DNA of 64,000 bases from the NCBI GenBank assembly GCA_963821705.1, contig CAWGEV010000008.1:1-64000 (forward strand), in the 5' to 3' direction. Under the pieces are notes generated by a model. That model ran no database searches. It was not told the DNA's origin and worked only from the letters and a program-made list of their open reading frames with translations. This stretch comes from DASUPK01 sp963821705 (GTDB taxonomy: Bacteria; Actinomycetota; Thermoleophilia; Solirubrobacterales; 70-9). Made by a program: the position numbers and the translations under genes. Shown piece by piece: positions 9,804 through 16,777 of this stretch. How positions within the stretch are numbered: the first letter of the stretch is position 1; each line of letters begins with the position of its first letter.

Positions 9804-10250
9804 ATGGCCAAGGTCCGCGAGGCGCTGCCGGGTGAGGTCGAGAGGGTGCTCGGCATGTACGAGTGGCTGTTCGCGCCGCCGGGCTCCGTGCCGCCACGCT
9901 GGGATCCCGGGCGAGCGCGCGCCGCGATCGCGGAGGCGATCACCGACCAGTCCGCGGCCGTGCTGGTGGCCGAGCATCGCGGCGACCTGCTCGGCTTCTG
10001 CACGGCGTACCTGGACCTGAACTCTGTCCGGTTCGGCCTCCGCTGCTGGGTCGAGGACCTGGCCGTCAGCCCGCAGCACCGCTCGCAGGGCGTGGGGACG
10101 AGCCTGCTCGATCACGCGAAGGACTGGGCGCGCCAGGGTGGCGCCAGCCACCTGGAGCTGGACAGCTCCGACACCCGCGAGGACGCCCGTCGGTTCTATG
10201 AGCGCGAGGAACCCAGCTGGCGCTCCGCCTGCTTCGCGTGGGAGCTCTAA
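9804..10250 (+). CDS. GNAT-family N-acetyltransferase
   Basis: 148 residues. The acetyl-CoA-binding loop of the GNAT fold is seen as HRSQGVGTSLLDHA following the beta-4 strand WVEDLAVSP. The C-terminal part (LELDSSDTREDARRFYERE) is the usual motif B region. It transfers an acetyl group to a small molecule or protein amine; the acceptor is unknown. It is divergent from the mcl-like gene by 56 bases and is followed by padR on the same strand. It is a single-gene unit by spacing. Confidence 0.85.
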   Translation: MAKVREALPGEVERVLGMYEWLFAPPGSVPPRWDPGRARAAIAEAITDQSAAVLVAEHRGDLLGFCTAYLDLNSVRFGLRCWVEDLAVSPQHRSQGVGTSLLDHAKDWARQGGASHLELDSSDTREDARRFYEREEPSWRSACFAWEL

Positions 10251-10274
10251 GCCGGACGACAAAGCGACCTGTTA

Positions 10275-10284
10275 CGATATATCG
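10275..10284. promoter_or_regulatory. Palindromic operator candidate upstream of padR
   Basis: CGATATATCG is a perfect 10-base palindrome in an AT-rich patch that stands out in this GC-rich DNA, 36 bases before the padR start. PadR regulators commonly repress their own promoter through AT-rich palindromes. It overlaps a plausible -10 element (TACGAT at 10274-10279). Confidence 0.5.
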
Positions 10285-10319
10285 CGTTAGTTCATGATTG
10301 ATCGAAAGGAACAACGCAG

Positions 10320-10832
10320 ATGCACAGACAGATCAGCCGCCACGGATATGGGCGGCACGAGATGAGCCGGGGACGAGGTCGCGGCCGGGGGCGCCATCGC
10401 GTCCGTCGCGGCGACGTCCGCAGCGCGATGCTGGCGCTGCTCGACGACCGCCCCATGCACGGCTACGAGATGATCCAGGAGCTCGAGGAGCGCACCGGGG
10501 GCCGCTGGCGCCCGAGCGCCGGCTCCATCTACCCGACCCTTCAGCTCCTCGAGGATGAGGGCCTGGTCACGGCCGAGGAGGTCGAGGGCCGCAAGGTCTA
10601 CTCGCTCACCGAGGCCGGCAAGAAGGCCGCACCGGAGCGCACCGGAGAGGCGAGGCCGTGGGAGGAGGGCGACGAGGACTCTCCTCGCTTCGCCGTCCGC
10701 AGCGAGCTCTTCCGCACGATGGGCGCCGCCAAGCAGGTCGCGCGCAGCGATGACGACGAGCAGATGACCAAGGCGGCGGAGATCCTCAAGGAGGCTCGCC
10801 GCAAGCTCTACGGGATCCTCGCCGAGGATTAG
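10320..10832 (+). CDS. PadR-family transcriptional regulator
   Basis: 170 residues. An Arg/Gly-rich N-terminal tail (SRGRGRGRGRHR) precedes the PadR winged helix: RGDVRSAMLALLDDRPMHG, EMIQELEERTGG, GSIYPTLQLLEDEGLV and KVYSLTEAG, residues ~36-105. The remaining C-terminus is acidic then helical and would form the dimerisation part. AAAGGA at 10305-10310 is the ribosome site. The upstream palindrome suggests autoregulation. Its stop codon directly touches the stop of the convergent NTF2-like gene, so the two transcripts must overlap or share a terminator. The target other than itself is unknown. Confidence 0.9.
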   Translation: MHRQISRHGYGRHEMSRGRGRGRGRHRVRRGDVRSAMLALLDDRPMHGYEMIQELEERTGGRWRPSAGSIYPTLQLLEDEGLVTAEEVEGRKVYSLTEAGKKAAPERTGEARPWEEGDEDSPRFAVRSELFRTMGAAKQVARSDDDEQMTKAAEILKEARRKLYGILAED

Positions 10833-11297
10833 TCAGTCCGCAGGCGGGCGGTCGGGTGAGGCGATCCCGGCCGCCTTCAGCACGTCCCGGCGGTCGAGGT
10901 AGAAGGACGCACGCCGCAGTTGCCCGTCGACGACCCACCAGATCGTGCCACTCTCGGTCGTGATCTCGACGCCGCCGTGCTTCGTCGTTCCGGTCTGGCG
11001 AACGAACATCACGATCATGTCGTCGACCGGAAAGATCTCCTCGATCTCGAACCGGAATTGCTCCCAGGGGCTGAGCCAGTCGCTGATCGCCTCCCGGAAG
11101 CCGTCGACGCCCTCGTAGGTGAGCGTTTGGCCGTCGCTGCCGATCATCGCGGTCTCGTAGTCAGGATGCGCCCGCTCGCGCAGCAGTCCCTCGATCCGGT
11201 CGATCATCTCCTGCCCTTCGAGCGTGGTGCCTGCGCCAAGCTCGAGTTCGCCCTTGACTTCGTCGAGGAGACCGGCGGTGTCCTTTGCCTCGGTCAC
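10833..11297 (-). CDS. SnoaL/NTF2-like protein
   Basis: 154 residues from the GTG at 11297. The order of helices followed by a curved sheet (TYEGVDGFREAISDWLSPW, FRFEIEEIFPVDDMIVMFV, TIWWVVDGQLRRASFYLDR) is typical of the SnoaL/NTF2 fold, which covers ketosteroid-isomerase-like enzymes and binding proteins. No catalytic residue set can be assigned. The frame stays open to an ATG at 11369, but that would reach into the promoter region of the divergent acyl-CoA dehydrogenase; GTG 11297 fits the domain edge better though its ribosome site is weak. Its stop abuts the stop of padR exactly. Confidence 0.7.
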   Translation of the reverse strand: MTEAKDTAGLLDEVKGELELGAGTTLEGQEMIDRIEGLLRERAHPDYETAMIGSDGQTLTYEGVDGFREAISDWLSPWEQFRFEIEEIFPVDDMIVMFVRQTGTTKHGGVEITTESGTIWWVVDGQLRRASFYLDRRDVLKAAGIASPDRPPAD

Positions 11298-11389
11298 GGT
11301 TGCGGTCGAGGGTAACGGCCTCCCGTCTATCCTTCGCCGTCCCGCGTCAGGCAGGGAACCGGCGCGCAAAACGACTTACAGAGGAGCCC

Positions 11390-12616
11390 ATGGCCGTAGC
11401 CACCGAGCAGCAAGGGAGCACTTTCCAGGAGATGACCGACGAGCAGAAGGCCATCGTCGAGATGGTCCGGAACTTCGTCGACAACGAGATCATCCCCAAC
11501 GCCGAGGAATACGACCACGAGGACAAGTTCCCGGAGCCGATCGTCGAGCAGATGAAGGAGCTCGGCCTCTTCGGGGTGACGATCCCGGAGGAGTACGGCG
11601 GGATGGGCCTCGACCTCACCACCTACGCGATGATCGTCGAGGAGCTCTCGCGGGGCTGGATCTCGATCTCGGGCGTCGTCAACACCCACTTCATCGGCTC
11701 GTACCTGCTGATGAAGTTCGGCACCGACGAGCAGAAGGAGTACTTCCTCCCGAAGATGGCGACGGGCGAGATCCGCGCCGCCTTCTCGCTCTCGGAGCCG
11801 GAGGTCGGCTCTGACGTCCAGGGCATCAAGGCCACCGCGACCAAGGACGACGACGGCAACTGGGTGCTCGAGGGCCAGAAGATGTGGGTCACGAACGGCC
11901 TCGGCTCCAGCGTCGTCTTCGTACTGATGAAGAACGACCCCAAGGCCGATCCGCCCTACAAGGGGATGACCTGCTTCATCACCGAGAAGGAGCCCTGGAA
12001 GGAGAAGAACGAGGGCGAGTTCGCCGGCCTCGAGATTCCTCCGAAGATCAAGAAGATGGGCTACAAGGGCGTCGAGTCGACCGAGCTCGTCTACTCGGGC
12101 TACAAGTGCCCGCCGGAGCGGATCCTCGGTGGCGAGGAGGCCGGGCTCGGCAAAGGCTTCTCCCAGATGATGGACGCGCTCGAGGTCGGCCGCGTCAACG
12201 TAGCCGCCCGCGGCGTCGGCATCGCCCAGCGCGCCCTGGAGCTGGCTCTCAAGTACAGCCAGGAGCGCAAGACCTTCGGCAAGCCGATCGCACAGCACCA
12301 GGCGATCCTCTTCAAGCTCGCCGACATGGCCACCAAGATCGAGGCCGCCCGCCTGGTCACCCGGAAGGCCGCACGTATGAAGGACGCCGGCCAGCGCTCC
12401 GACCTGGAGGCCGGGATGGCGAAGCTGATCGCGTCGGAGACCGGCAAGGAGGTCGTGGAGGACGCCTTCCGGATCCACGGCGGCTACGGCTACTCGAAGG
12501 AGTACGAGATCGAGCGGCTCTACCGCGACGCGCCTCTGCTGCTGATCGGCGAGGGGACCTCCGAGATCCAGCGCATGGTCATCGGCAAGAAGCTGCTGGA
12601 GCGCAACAAGATTTGA
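11390..12616 (+). CDS. Acyl-CoA dehydrogenase, possibly methylsuccinyl-CoA dehydrogenase
   Basis: 408 residues, FAD flavoprotein. Motifs: AFSLSEPEVGSDVQGIKATA (FAD/substrate loop), WVTNGLGSSVVFV, RKTFGKPIAQHQAI, RIHGGYGYSKEYEIERLYRD, and GEGTSEIQRMVIGKKLL, which includes the catalytic Glu position. It oxidises an acyl-CoA to the 2-enoyl-CoA. GAGGAG precedes the ATG. It heads a compact plus-strand operon (SDR, SCP2-like, winged-helix, MaoC, MT0933-like). Because a MaoC hydratase follows and ecm, ccr and mcl are close, it is a good candidate for (2S)-methylsuccinyl-CoA dehydrogenase, but it could equally be a straight- or branched-chain enzyme. Confidence 0.9.
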   Translation: MAVATEQQGSTFQEMTDEQKAIVEMVRNFVDNEIIPNAEEYDHEDKFPEPIVEQMKELGLFGVTIPEEYGGMGLDLTTYAMIVEELSRGWISISGVVNTHFIGSYLLMKFGTDEQKEYFLPKMATGEIRAAFSLSEPEVGSDVQGIKATATKDDDGNWVLEGQKMWVTNGLGSSVVFVLMKNDPKADPPYKGMTCFITEKEPWKEKNEGEFAGLEIPPKIKKMGYKGVESTELVYSGYKCPPERILGGEEAGLGKGFSQMMDALEVGRVNVAARGVGIAQRALELALKYSQERKTFGKPIAQHQAILFKLADMATKIEAARLVTRKAARMKDAGQRSDLEAGMAKLIASETGKEVVEDAFRIHGGYGYSKEYEIERLYRDAPLLLIGEGTSEIQRMVIGKKLLERNKI

Positions 12617-13281
12617 GCCGTGTCGCGCTGATCAGCGGGGCGAACCGCGGGATCGGCGCCGAGATCGCGCGGCAGCTCGCCGCCGATCACGGCTTCGTGG
12701 TGTTCGCTGCTGCCAGGGATCCGGATGACGTCGCGGAGGGGGCTGGGATCATTCCCATCGAACTTGATGTCACTGACCAGGACGAGGTGTACGCGGCTCT
12801 CGAGCTGATCGGCTCGGATCCCGGCCATCTGGATGCTCTGGTCAACAACGCCGGCGTCTATGGCGACCCGGTCGGGGCTGCCGAATACGACCTCGACCGG
12901 GCTCACGAGGTTCTCGAGGTCAACACCTTCGGGCCCTGGCGCCTGATCGAGGCATTCTTGCCGCTGCTCCGTCGCAGCTCCCAGCCGCGAATCGTGAATG
13001 TCTCGAGCGGAGCGGGTCAGCTCTCCGACATGAACGGGGGACGCGGCGCCTACAGGGTGTCCAAGGCGGCTCTCAACGCGCTCACCAAGACGCTTGCGTG
13101 GGACGAGGACGACGTCAAGGTGAACTCGATGTGCCCGGGCTGGGTCCGCACTGACATGGGCGGGACCGCGGCCACACGATCCGTGGAGGAGGGCGCGGAC
13201 ACGGCGGTCTGGCTGGCGACGCTGCCGGATGACGGGCCCACCGGCGGCTTCTTCCGCGACCGCGAGCCAATACCGTGGTGA
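12613..13281 (+). CDS. Short-chain dehydrogenase/reductase
   Basis: 222 residues. Classical SDR motifs: ISGANRGIGAEIARQL (dinucleotide loop), LVNNAGVYG, NVSSGAG with the catalytic Ser, YRVSKAALN with Tyr and Lys, and CPGWVRTDMGG. The only sensible start is TTG at 12613, which overlaps the TGA of the acyl-CoA dehydrogenase as TTGA, giving translational coupling. It reduces or oxidises an unidentified alcohol/ketone, resembling carbonyl reductases of the CR/CBR group. The next gene begins one base after its stop. Confidence 0.85.
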   Translation: MSRVALISGANRGIGAEIARQLAADHGFVVFAAARDPDDVAEGAGIIPIELDVTDQDEVYAALELIGSDPGHLDALVNNAGVYGDPVGAAEYDLDRAHEVLEVNTFGPWRLIEAFLPLLRRSSQPRIVNVSSGAGQLSDMNGGRGAYRVSKAALNALTKTLAWDEDDVKVNSMCPGWVRTDMGGTAATRSVEEGADTAVWLATLPDDGPTGGFFRDREPIPW

Positions 13282-13282
13282 G

Positions 13283-13645
13283 ATGGCTTCGACGCAAGAG
13301 CTGATCGCCACCGCCGTCGAGCGCTTCCAGGCGGAGGTCCCGGCGCTCGCACAGCTCAAGCTGGTCTTCGAGCTCGAGTTGCGAGGCCGGGGGGACGTGC
13401 AGATGTTCCGCGTGGAGGTCCCGGGTCCGAAGATCACCAAGGCATCGTCCGAGGACGCCCGCGTCACCGTCGAGTTCAGCCGCTCGGAGTTCAACCGGCT
13501 CGCCGTGGAGGGGACGGTGGGCGACTACCGCGCGGCCTATGAAGCCGGCCACATCAAGGCGAGCGGGGACAGCAACATCCAGAAGCTGATCGCCCAGGTG
13601 ATCGACCGACACGAGCAGCGAGCGCGGACCAAGAAAGTCCACTGA
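13283..13645 (+). CDS. SCP2-like sterol/lipid-carrier domain protein
   Basis: 120 residues, a stand-alone SCP2-type fold: strands VFELELRGRGDVQMFRVEV and ARVTVEFSRSEFNRLAVEG, then the helix-rich GHIKASGDSNIQKLIAQVI. Such proteins bind lipids or acyl-CoA in the cytoplasm. It starts with ATG one base after the SDR stop and overlaps the following gene as CTGA, so it is central in the operon. Its role beside an acyl-CoA dehydrogenase is probably ligand carriage, but this is inference. Confidence 0.75.
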   Translation: MASTQELIATAVERFQAEVPALAQLKLVFELELRGRGDVQMFRVEVPGPKITKASSEDARVTVEFSRSEFNRLAVEGTVGDYRAAYEAGHIKASGDSNIQKLIAQVIDRHEQRARTKKVH

Positions 13646-14718
13646 CGGCGCTGGCGAGAAGGCGGGCCGCGACGCAGCTGATCCATCGCCCGGCCTCGGC
13701 GACGGCCCCGGCCGAGATCGCGCGTGCGATCGCAGGAGCGCAGGCCCAGGACGTCTACGCCGGCCCCCAGACGTTTCGCTCGCGCAGCCGGACGCTAACG
13801 GCCGAGGACATCACGCGGGCGCGGACCGAGGAGCGCTCTCTGCTGCGCACCTGGGTGATGAGGAAGACCATCCACATGATCCCGGCCGACGATGCCGGCT
13901 GGTGGCTGCCGCTCTTCGAGCCCGAGATCGAGCGCTGGTCGCGACGGCGCCTGGAGCAGCTCGGCCTCCCGGCGGCGAAGCAGGACAGGGCGCTGAGTGC
14001 GATCCGCACGGCGCTCGCCGACGAGGGGCCGATGACGCGGACCGAGGCGCGGAAACGGGTCGCGGCCGCGGGGGTCGAGCTCGACAACCAGACCGGGATG
14101 CACATCGCGCTCACCGCCGTCGTCTCGGGCATGGCCTGCCTGGGTCCCGACGAGGGTGCGCAGACCTGCCTCGTCCGGCGCGAGGACTGGCTCGGCAAGC
14201 CGCCGCCGTTCGACCGCGACCGGGCGCTGGCAGAGCTCGCACGCCGCTACCTCGGCGGATTCGCGCCGGCCACCGACCGGGACTTCGCCTACTGGTCGGG
14301 GCTGCCTCTGAGGGAGGTGCGCGCCGGGCTCGGCTCGATCTCGAAAGAGCTCGACGAGGTGCGGGTGGGGGGCGAGACGATGCTGGCGCTGCGGGGGATG
14401 CTCCCCAGGCTTCCGGCGACGGGCCAGGTCCGGTTGCTCGGCAACTTCGACACCTACCTGCTGGGCTGGAAGGACCGCGCCTTCTCCGTCGCGAGCGAGC
14501 ACGCCGTCCACGTCAAGGAGGGAGGGGGTGGGTGGATCCGCCCGGTGATCGTCGAGGACGGCATCGTCGTCGGCGGCTGGCGCTCTGCGCGCAAGGGCGG
14601 CCGCCTCGAGATCACCCTGAACCTGCCCGAGGCCGAGCGGGAGCGCCTCGGGACGGAGATCGAGGCGGAGGTCGCCGACCTCGCGCGGTTCGAGGGCATC
14701 GAGGCCCGGATCACCTGA
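13642..14718 (+). CDS. Winged-helix DNA-binding domain protein (AlkZ/HTH_42 family), apparent CTG start
   Basis: 358 residues if translation begins at CTG 13642. Family members share an N-terminal block matching the frame here: ATQLIHRP, IAGAQAQDVYAG, LLRTWVMRKTIHMIPADD, and the later YWSGLPLREV and GNFDTYLLGWKDR. Related proteins include AlkZ/YcaQ, DNA glycosylases that unhook interstrand crosslinks. The first ATG in frame (13855) would delete ~70 conserved residues. Between the SCP2 stop and that ATG the only in-frame start-like codons are CTG 13642 (overlapping the SCP2 TGA as CTGA) and CTG 13651, so a CTG start coupled to the upstream gene, or an unseen indel, must be assumed. Catalytic activity is not established. 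Confidence 0.75.
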   Translation: MTALARRRAATQLIHRPASATAPAEIARAIAGAQAQDVYAGPQTFRSRSRTLTAEDITRARTEERSLLRTWVMRKTIHMIPADDAGWWLPLFEPEIERWSRRRLEQLGLPAAKQDRALSAIRTALADEGPMTRTEARKRVAAAGVELDNQTGMHIALTAVVSGMACLGPDEGAQTCLVRREDWLGKPPPFDRDRALAELARRYLGGFAPATDRDFAYWSGLPLREVRAGLGSISKELDEVRVGGETMLALRGMLPRLPATGQVRLLGNFDTYLLGWKDRAFSVASEHAVHVKEGGGGWIRPVIVEDGIVVGGWRSARKGGRLEITLNLPEAERERLGTEIEAEVADLARFEGIEARIT

Positions 14719-14786
14719 CCCGGGTACCATCCCGCGCCGCACAGGATGAGAGTCACCCAAACCACTCGAGGAGATCGACTCAAACG

Positions 14787-15302
14787 ATGAGTGACGAGAA
14801 CCACCAGCTTCAGACGGACCAGGCGGAGCGAGAGGCCTCCGGCGCGCACGAGTACGGGCGCTACCTGGAGGAGTTCGAGGTCGGGGCCGTCTACAAGCAC
14901 TGGCCCGCCAAGACGGTGACCGAGTCAGACGATCACCTCTTCTGCCTGCTCACCATGAACCATCACCCGCTCCACCTGAACGACGTCTACGCGGCGCAGT
15001 CGCAGCAGGGCCAGAACGTGGTGGTCGGCCCGCTCGTCTACTCGCTCGCCCTCGGCATGTCGGTCAGCGACGTCTCCGGCAAGGCGATCGCGAACCTGGC
15101 GACCGAGGAGCTCAGCCATCCGGCGCCGGTCTTCCACGGCGACACGCTGTTCTGCGAGTCGGAGGTTCTCGAGGTTCGTCCCTCCGAGTCCAAGCCCGAC
15201 CGCGGCGTCGTCAAGGTCCACACCCGCGTCTACAAGCAGGATGGGACACTGGTCGCCGAGTTCAAGCGGGCCGTGCTGGTCCCGCGCAAGAACCCGGGAT
15301 AA
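14787..15302 (+). CDS. MaoC-family (R)-hydratase, possible mesaconyl-CoA hydratase
   Basis: 171 residues, one hotdog domain. The MaoC hydratase motif appears as TMNHHPLHLNDVYA near residue 58, and GPLVYSLALGMSV and FHGDTLFCESEVLEVRP follow. It adds water across a 2-enoyl-CoA. GAGGAG lies 14 bases before the ATG. It sits in the same operon as the acyl-CoA dehydrogenase and close to the ethylmalonyl-CoA mutase and malyl-CoA lyase-like genes, so the product of methylsuccinyl-CoA oxidation, mesaconyl-CoA, is the likely substrate. It is shorter than the two-domain Mch of proteobacteria, so the assignment is tentative. Confidence 0.7.
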   Translation: MSDENHQLQTDQAEREASGAHEYGRYLEEFEVGAVYKHWPAKTVTESDDHLFCLLTMNHHPLHLNDVYAAQSQQGQNVVVGPLVYSLALGMSVSDVSGKAIANLATEELSHPAPVFHGDTLFCESEVLEVRPSESKPDRGVVKVHTRVYKQDGTLVAEFKRAVLVPRKNPG

Positions 15303-15311
15303 GGAGGAGAG

Positions 15312-15506
15312 ATGGTCAACTTCAGACGCCTCACGGACCAGGCGAAGAAGGTCGTCGACAAGCGCGGCGGCACCGACGCCCTCAAGGAGGACGCCGAGGA
15401 GCTCAAGGGCATCGCCAAGGGCGAGGGAAGCCTGAAGGACAAGGCCAAGGCCGCCGGCGAAGCGATCAAGGATCCCGGCGCGCCCGGCGAGGAAGAGGAG
15501 TCCTAG
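15312..15506 (+). CDS. Small charged protein, MT0933 antitoxin-like
   Basis: 64 residues: VNFRRLTDQAKKVVDKRGG, then DALKEDAEELKGIAKGEG and an acidic tail. This lysine- and glutamate-rich, helical composition with spaced AKK/AKG pairs resembles the actinobacterial MT0933 antitoxin family and CsbD-like stress proteins. AAGGAG at 15302 (overlapping the MaoC stop) serves its ATG, so it belongs to the operon. No toxin gene is adjacent, so an antitoxin role is not supported by context. Confidence 0.6.
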   Translation: MVNFRRLTDQAKKVVDKRGGTDALKEDAEELKGIAKGEGSLKDKAKAAGEAIKDPGAPGEEEES

Positions 15507-15536
15507 CGCCGCTGGGCCCGCAGGACCCCCGGCTGA

Positions 15537-16109
15537 TCAGCAGGGGTACTCCTGGATGTTGTAGGGGCTTTCGAAGCCGCCGTCGTAGCTCGCCTTCGTG
15601 CAGTTGAGGCTCGAGATGGTGCCGTGCAGGACCCCCTTCTTGGTGTTGCTGACGAGCTCCTTCCACTTCCAGTCGTACTCCCGGATCGCGGGGTTCGTCT
15701 CGCCGGGGAACGGTGGCTCTCCCGGACTCAGGTAGTCGATCATGAAGCCGTTGCCCTCTCGGACGCCGGTGGAGACGCCCCCCTTCAGGTGCCGCGTGCC
15801 GGCGTATCGGCAGGCCTCTCCCGGGCTCGTGCCGTCAATCGAGCTTCCGCCGCCCGCGGCGACGTCCTGTGGGCTGCCGATGCTGAATCCCATCGCGTTG
15901 TATTGGGCCTCGAGCTGTAGGCCCGTTTGCGCGATCACGTTTCCGTAGTTCGGGTCGTCGCAGCGGACCGGCAGATACCTATGCCTGTGCTTATGGCGGC
16001 TGACCGTCGCCCGGCCGGGGCCGGAGGCGATCCCGGCGGTCGGAAGCGCGACGACGATGGCGAGAGCGCCCATAGAGACGAGCACGGCGCCCAGGTTTCG
16101 GTGGCTCAT
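15537..16109 (-). CDS. Secreted protein of unknown function
   Basis: 190 residues. The start at 16109 is set by AGAGGAGGG upstream and by the signal peptide that begins MSHRNLGAVLVSMGALAI and ends near GIAS. The mature part opens with a basic patch (SRHKHRHRYLPVRCDDPNY) and has four cysteines (CDD, EACRYAG, LNCTKA, YPC), probably two disulfides. I do not recognise a family. It is convergent with the MaoC operon and faces the next minus-strand gene 94 bases away. Confidence 0.65.
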   Translation of the reverse strand: MSHRNLGAVLVSMGALAIVVALPTAGIASGPGRATVSRHKHRHRYLPVRCDDPNYGNVIAQTGLQLEAQYNAMGFSIGSPQDVAAGGGSSIDGTSPGEACRYAGTRHLKGGVSTGVREGNGFMIDYLSPGEPPFPGETNPAIREYDWKWKELVSNTKKGVLHGTISSLNCTKASYDGGFESPYNIQEYPC

Positions 16110-16202
16110 TCGGTTCCCTCCTCTGTGGCCGGGCGTAGGCATATCGCACCCAATGGCGCGAATCAACCTCGGCACTCCCGAAAGTGTGCGGCCTGGTGGC
16201 CG

Positions 16203-16775
16203 CTAATGGGCCTCGTCCGGGGCATGCGCCGGCGGCCGTGACTCCTCGGCCAGCGAGGTGATTTCGAGCACCCCGCGCGAGGCCTCCTCGAGGACCTCCG
16301 TCGCCTCCTCCGCCGAGCGCGCGTAAAGCTCGACGAGCAGGTGGACGATGATCCGCTCCTCGTCGTGCTTGTGGAAGCGGACGTGCGTGAAGAACTCGCG
16401 CGTCCCGGCTTCCCCGAAGGAGCCGTAGGTGAGCGACTCGGCCGCCTCCGGGCCTGAGCAGCTCTCGACCTGGTCCTGGTCGACGGTGACCGTGCAGGAG
16501 GCGACCCACGGCGTCCCGGCCACCATGCGCTCCCAGCGGTCCTCGACCGGCACCACCTTGTCCTCCTGGATCGTCAGATGCGGCTGGTCGTGCAGGCAGC
16601 GCAGGCACTGGACGACCGCCTCCTGAACCTCGTCGATGCGCTCGGACGGCTCCCCGGTCTCGGGGTCGACGCGCAGGATCGCGTCGTAGTGCAGCTGGAC
16701 CTCGAGGTCCGTGGCCCAGCAGCGGTAGCAGCGGAGCCAGGAGCTGCGGTCGCCGTTCAGCCCCGGGTCGTTCAT
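16203..16775 (-). CDS. Conserved protein with paired CxxC motifs, coupled to ecm
   Basis: 190 residues of unknown function. The N-terminal half has two zinc-ribbon-like pairs, LRCYRCWATD and VQCLRCLHDQ, about 45 residues apart. The C-terminal half reads FFTHVRFHKHDEERIIVHLLV followed by a helical region. Its ATG is two bases after the ecm stop, so it is cotranscribed with ethylmalonyl-CoA mutase. That suggests an accessory role, for example in the mutase or its cobalamin supply, but nothing in the sequence proves it. A fragment of the stop-codon repeat (TGGTGGCCGCTA) covers its end. Confidence 0.6.
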   Translation of the reverse strand: MNDPGLNGDRSSWLRCYRCWATDLEVQLHYDAILRVDPETGEPSERIDEVQEAVVQCLRCLHDQPHLTIQEDKVVPVEDRWERMVAGTPWVASCTVTVDQDQVESCSGPEAAESLTYGSFGEAGTREFFTHVRFHKHDEERIIVHLLVELYARSAEEATEVLEEASRGVLEITSLAEESRPPAHAPDEAH

Positions 16776-16777
16776 AG

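Noticed and set aside
15312..15506. Toxin-antitoxin pair
   Set aside because: Only the MT0933-like small protein is present; the neighbours are a MaoC hydratase and a secreted protein, neither toxin-like.
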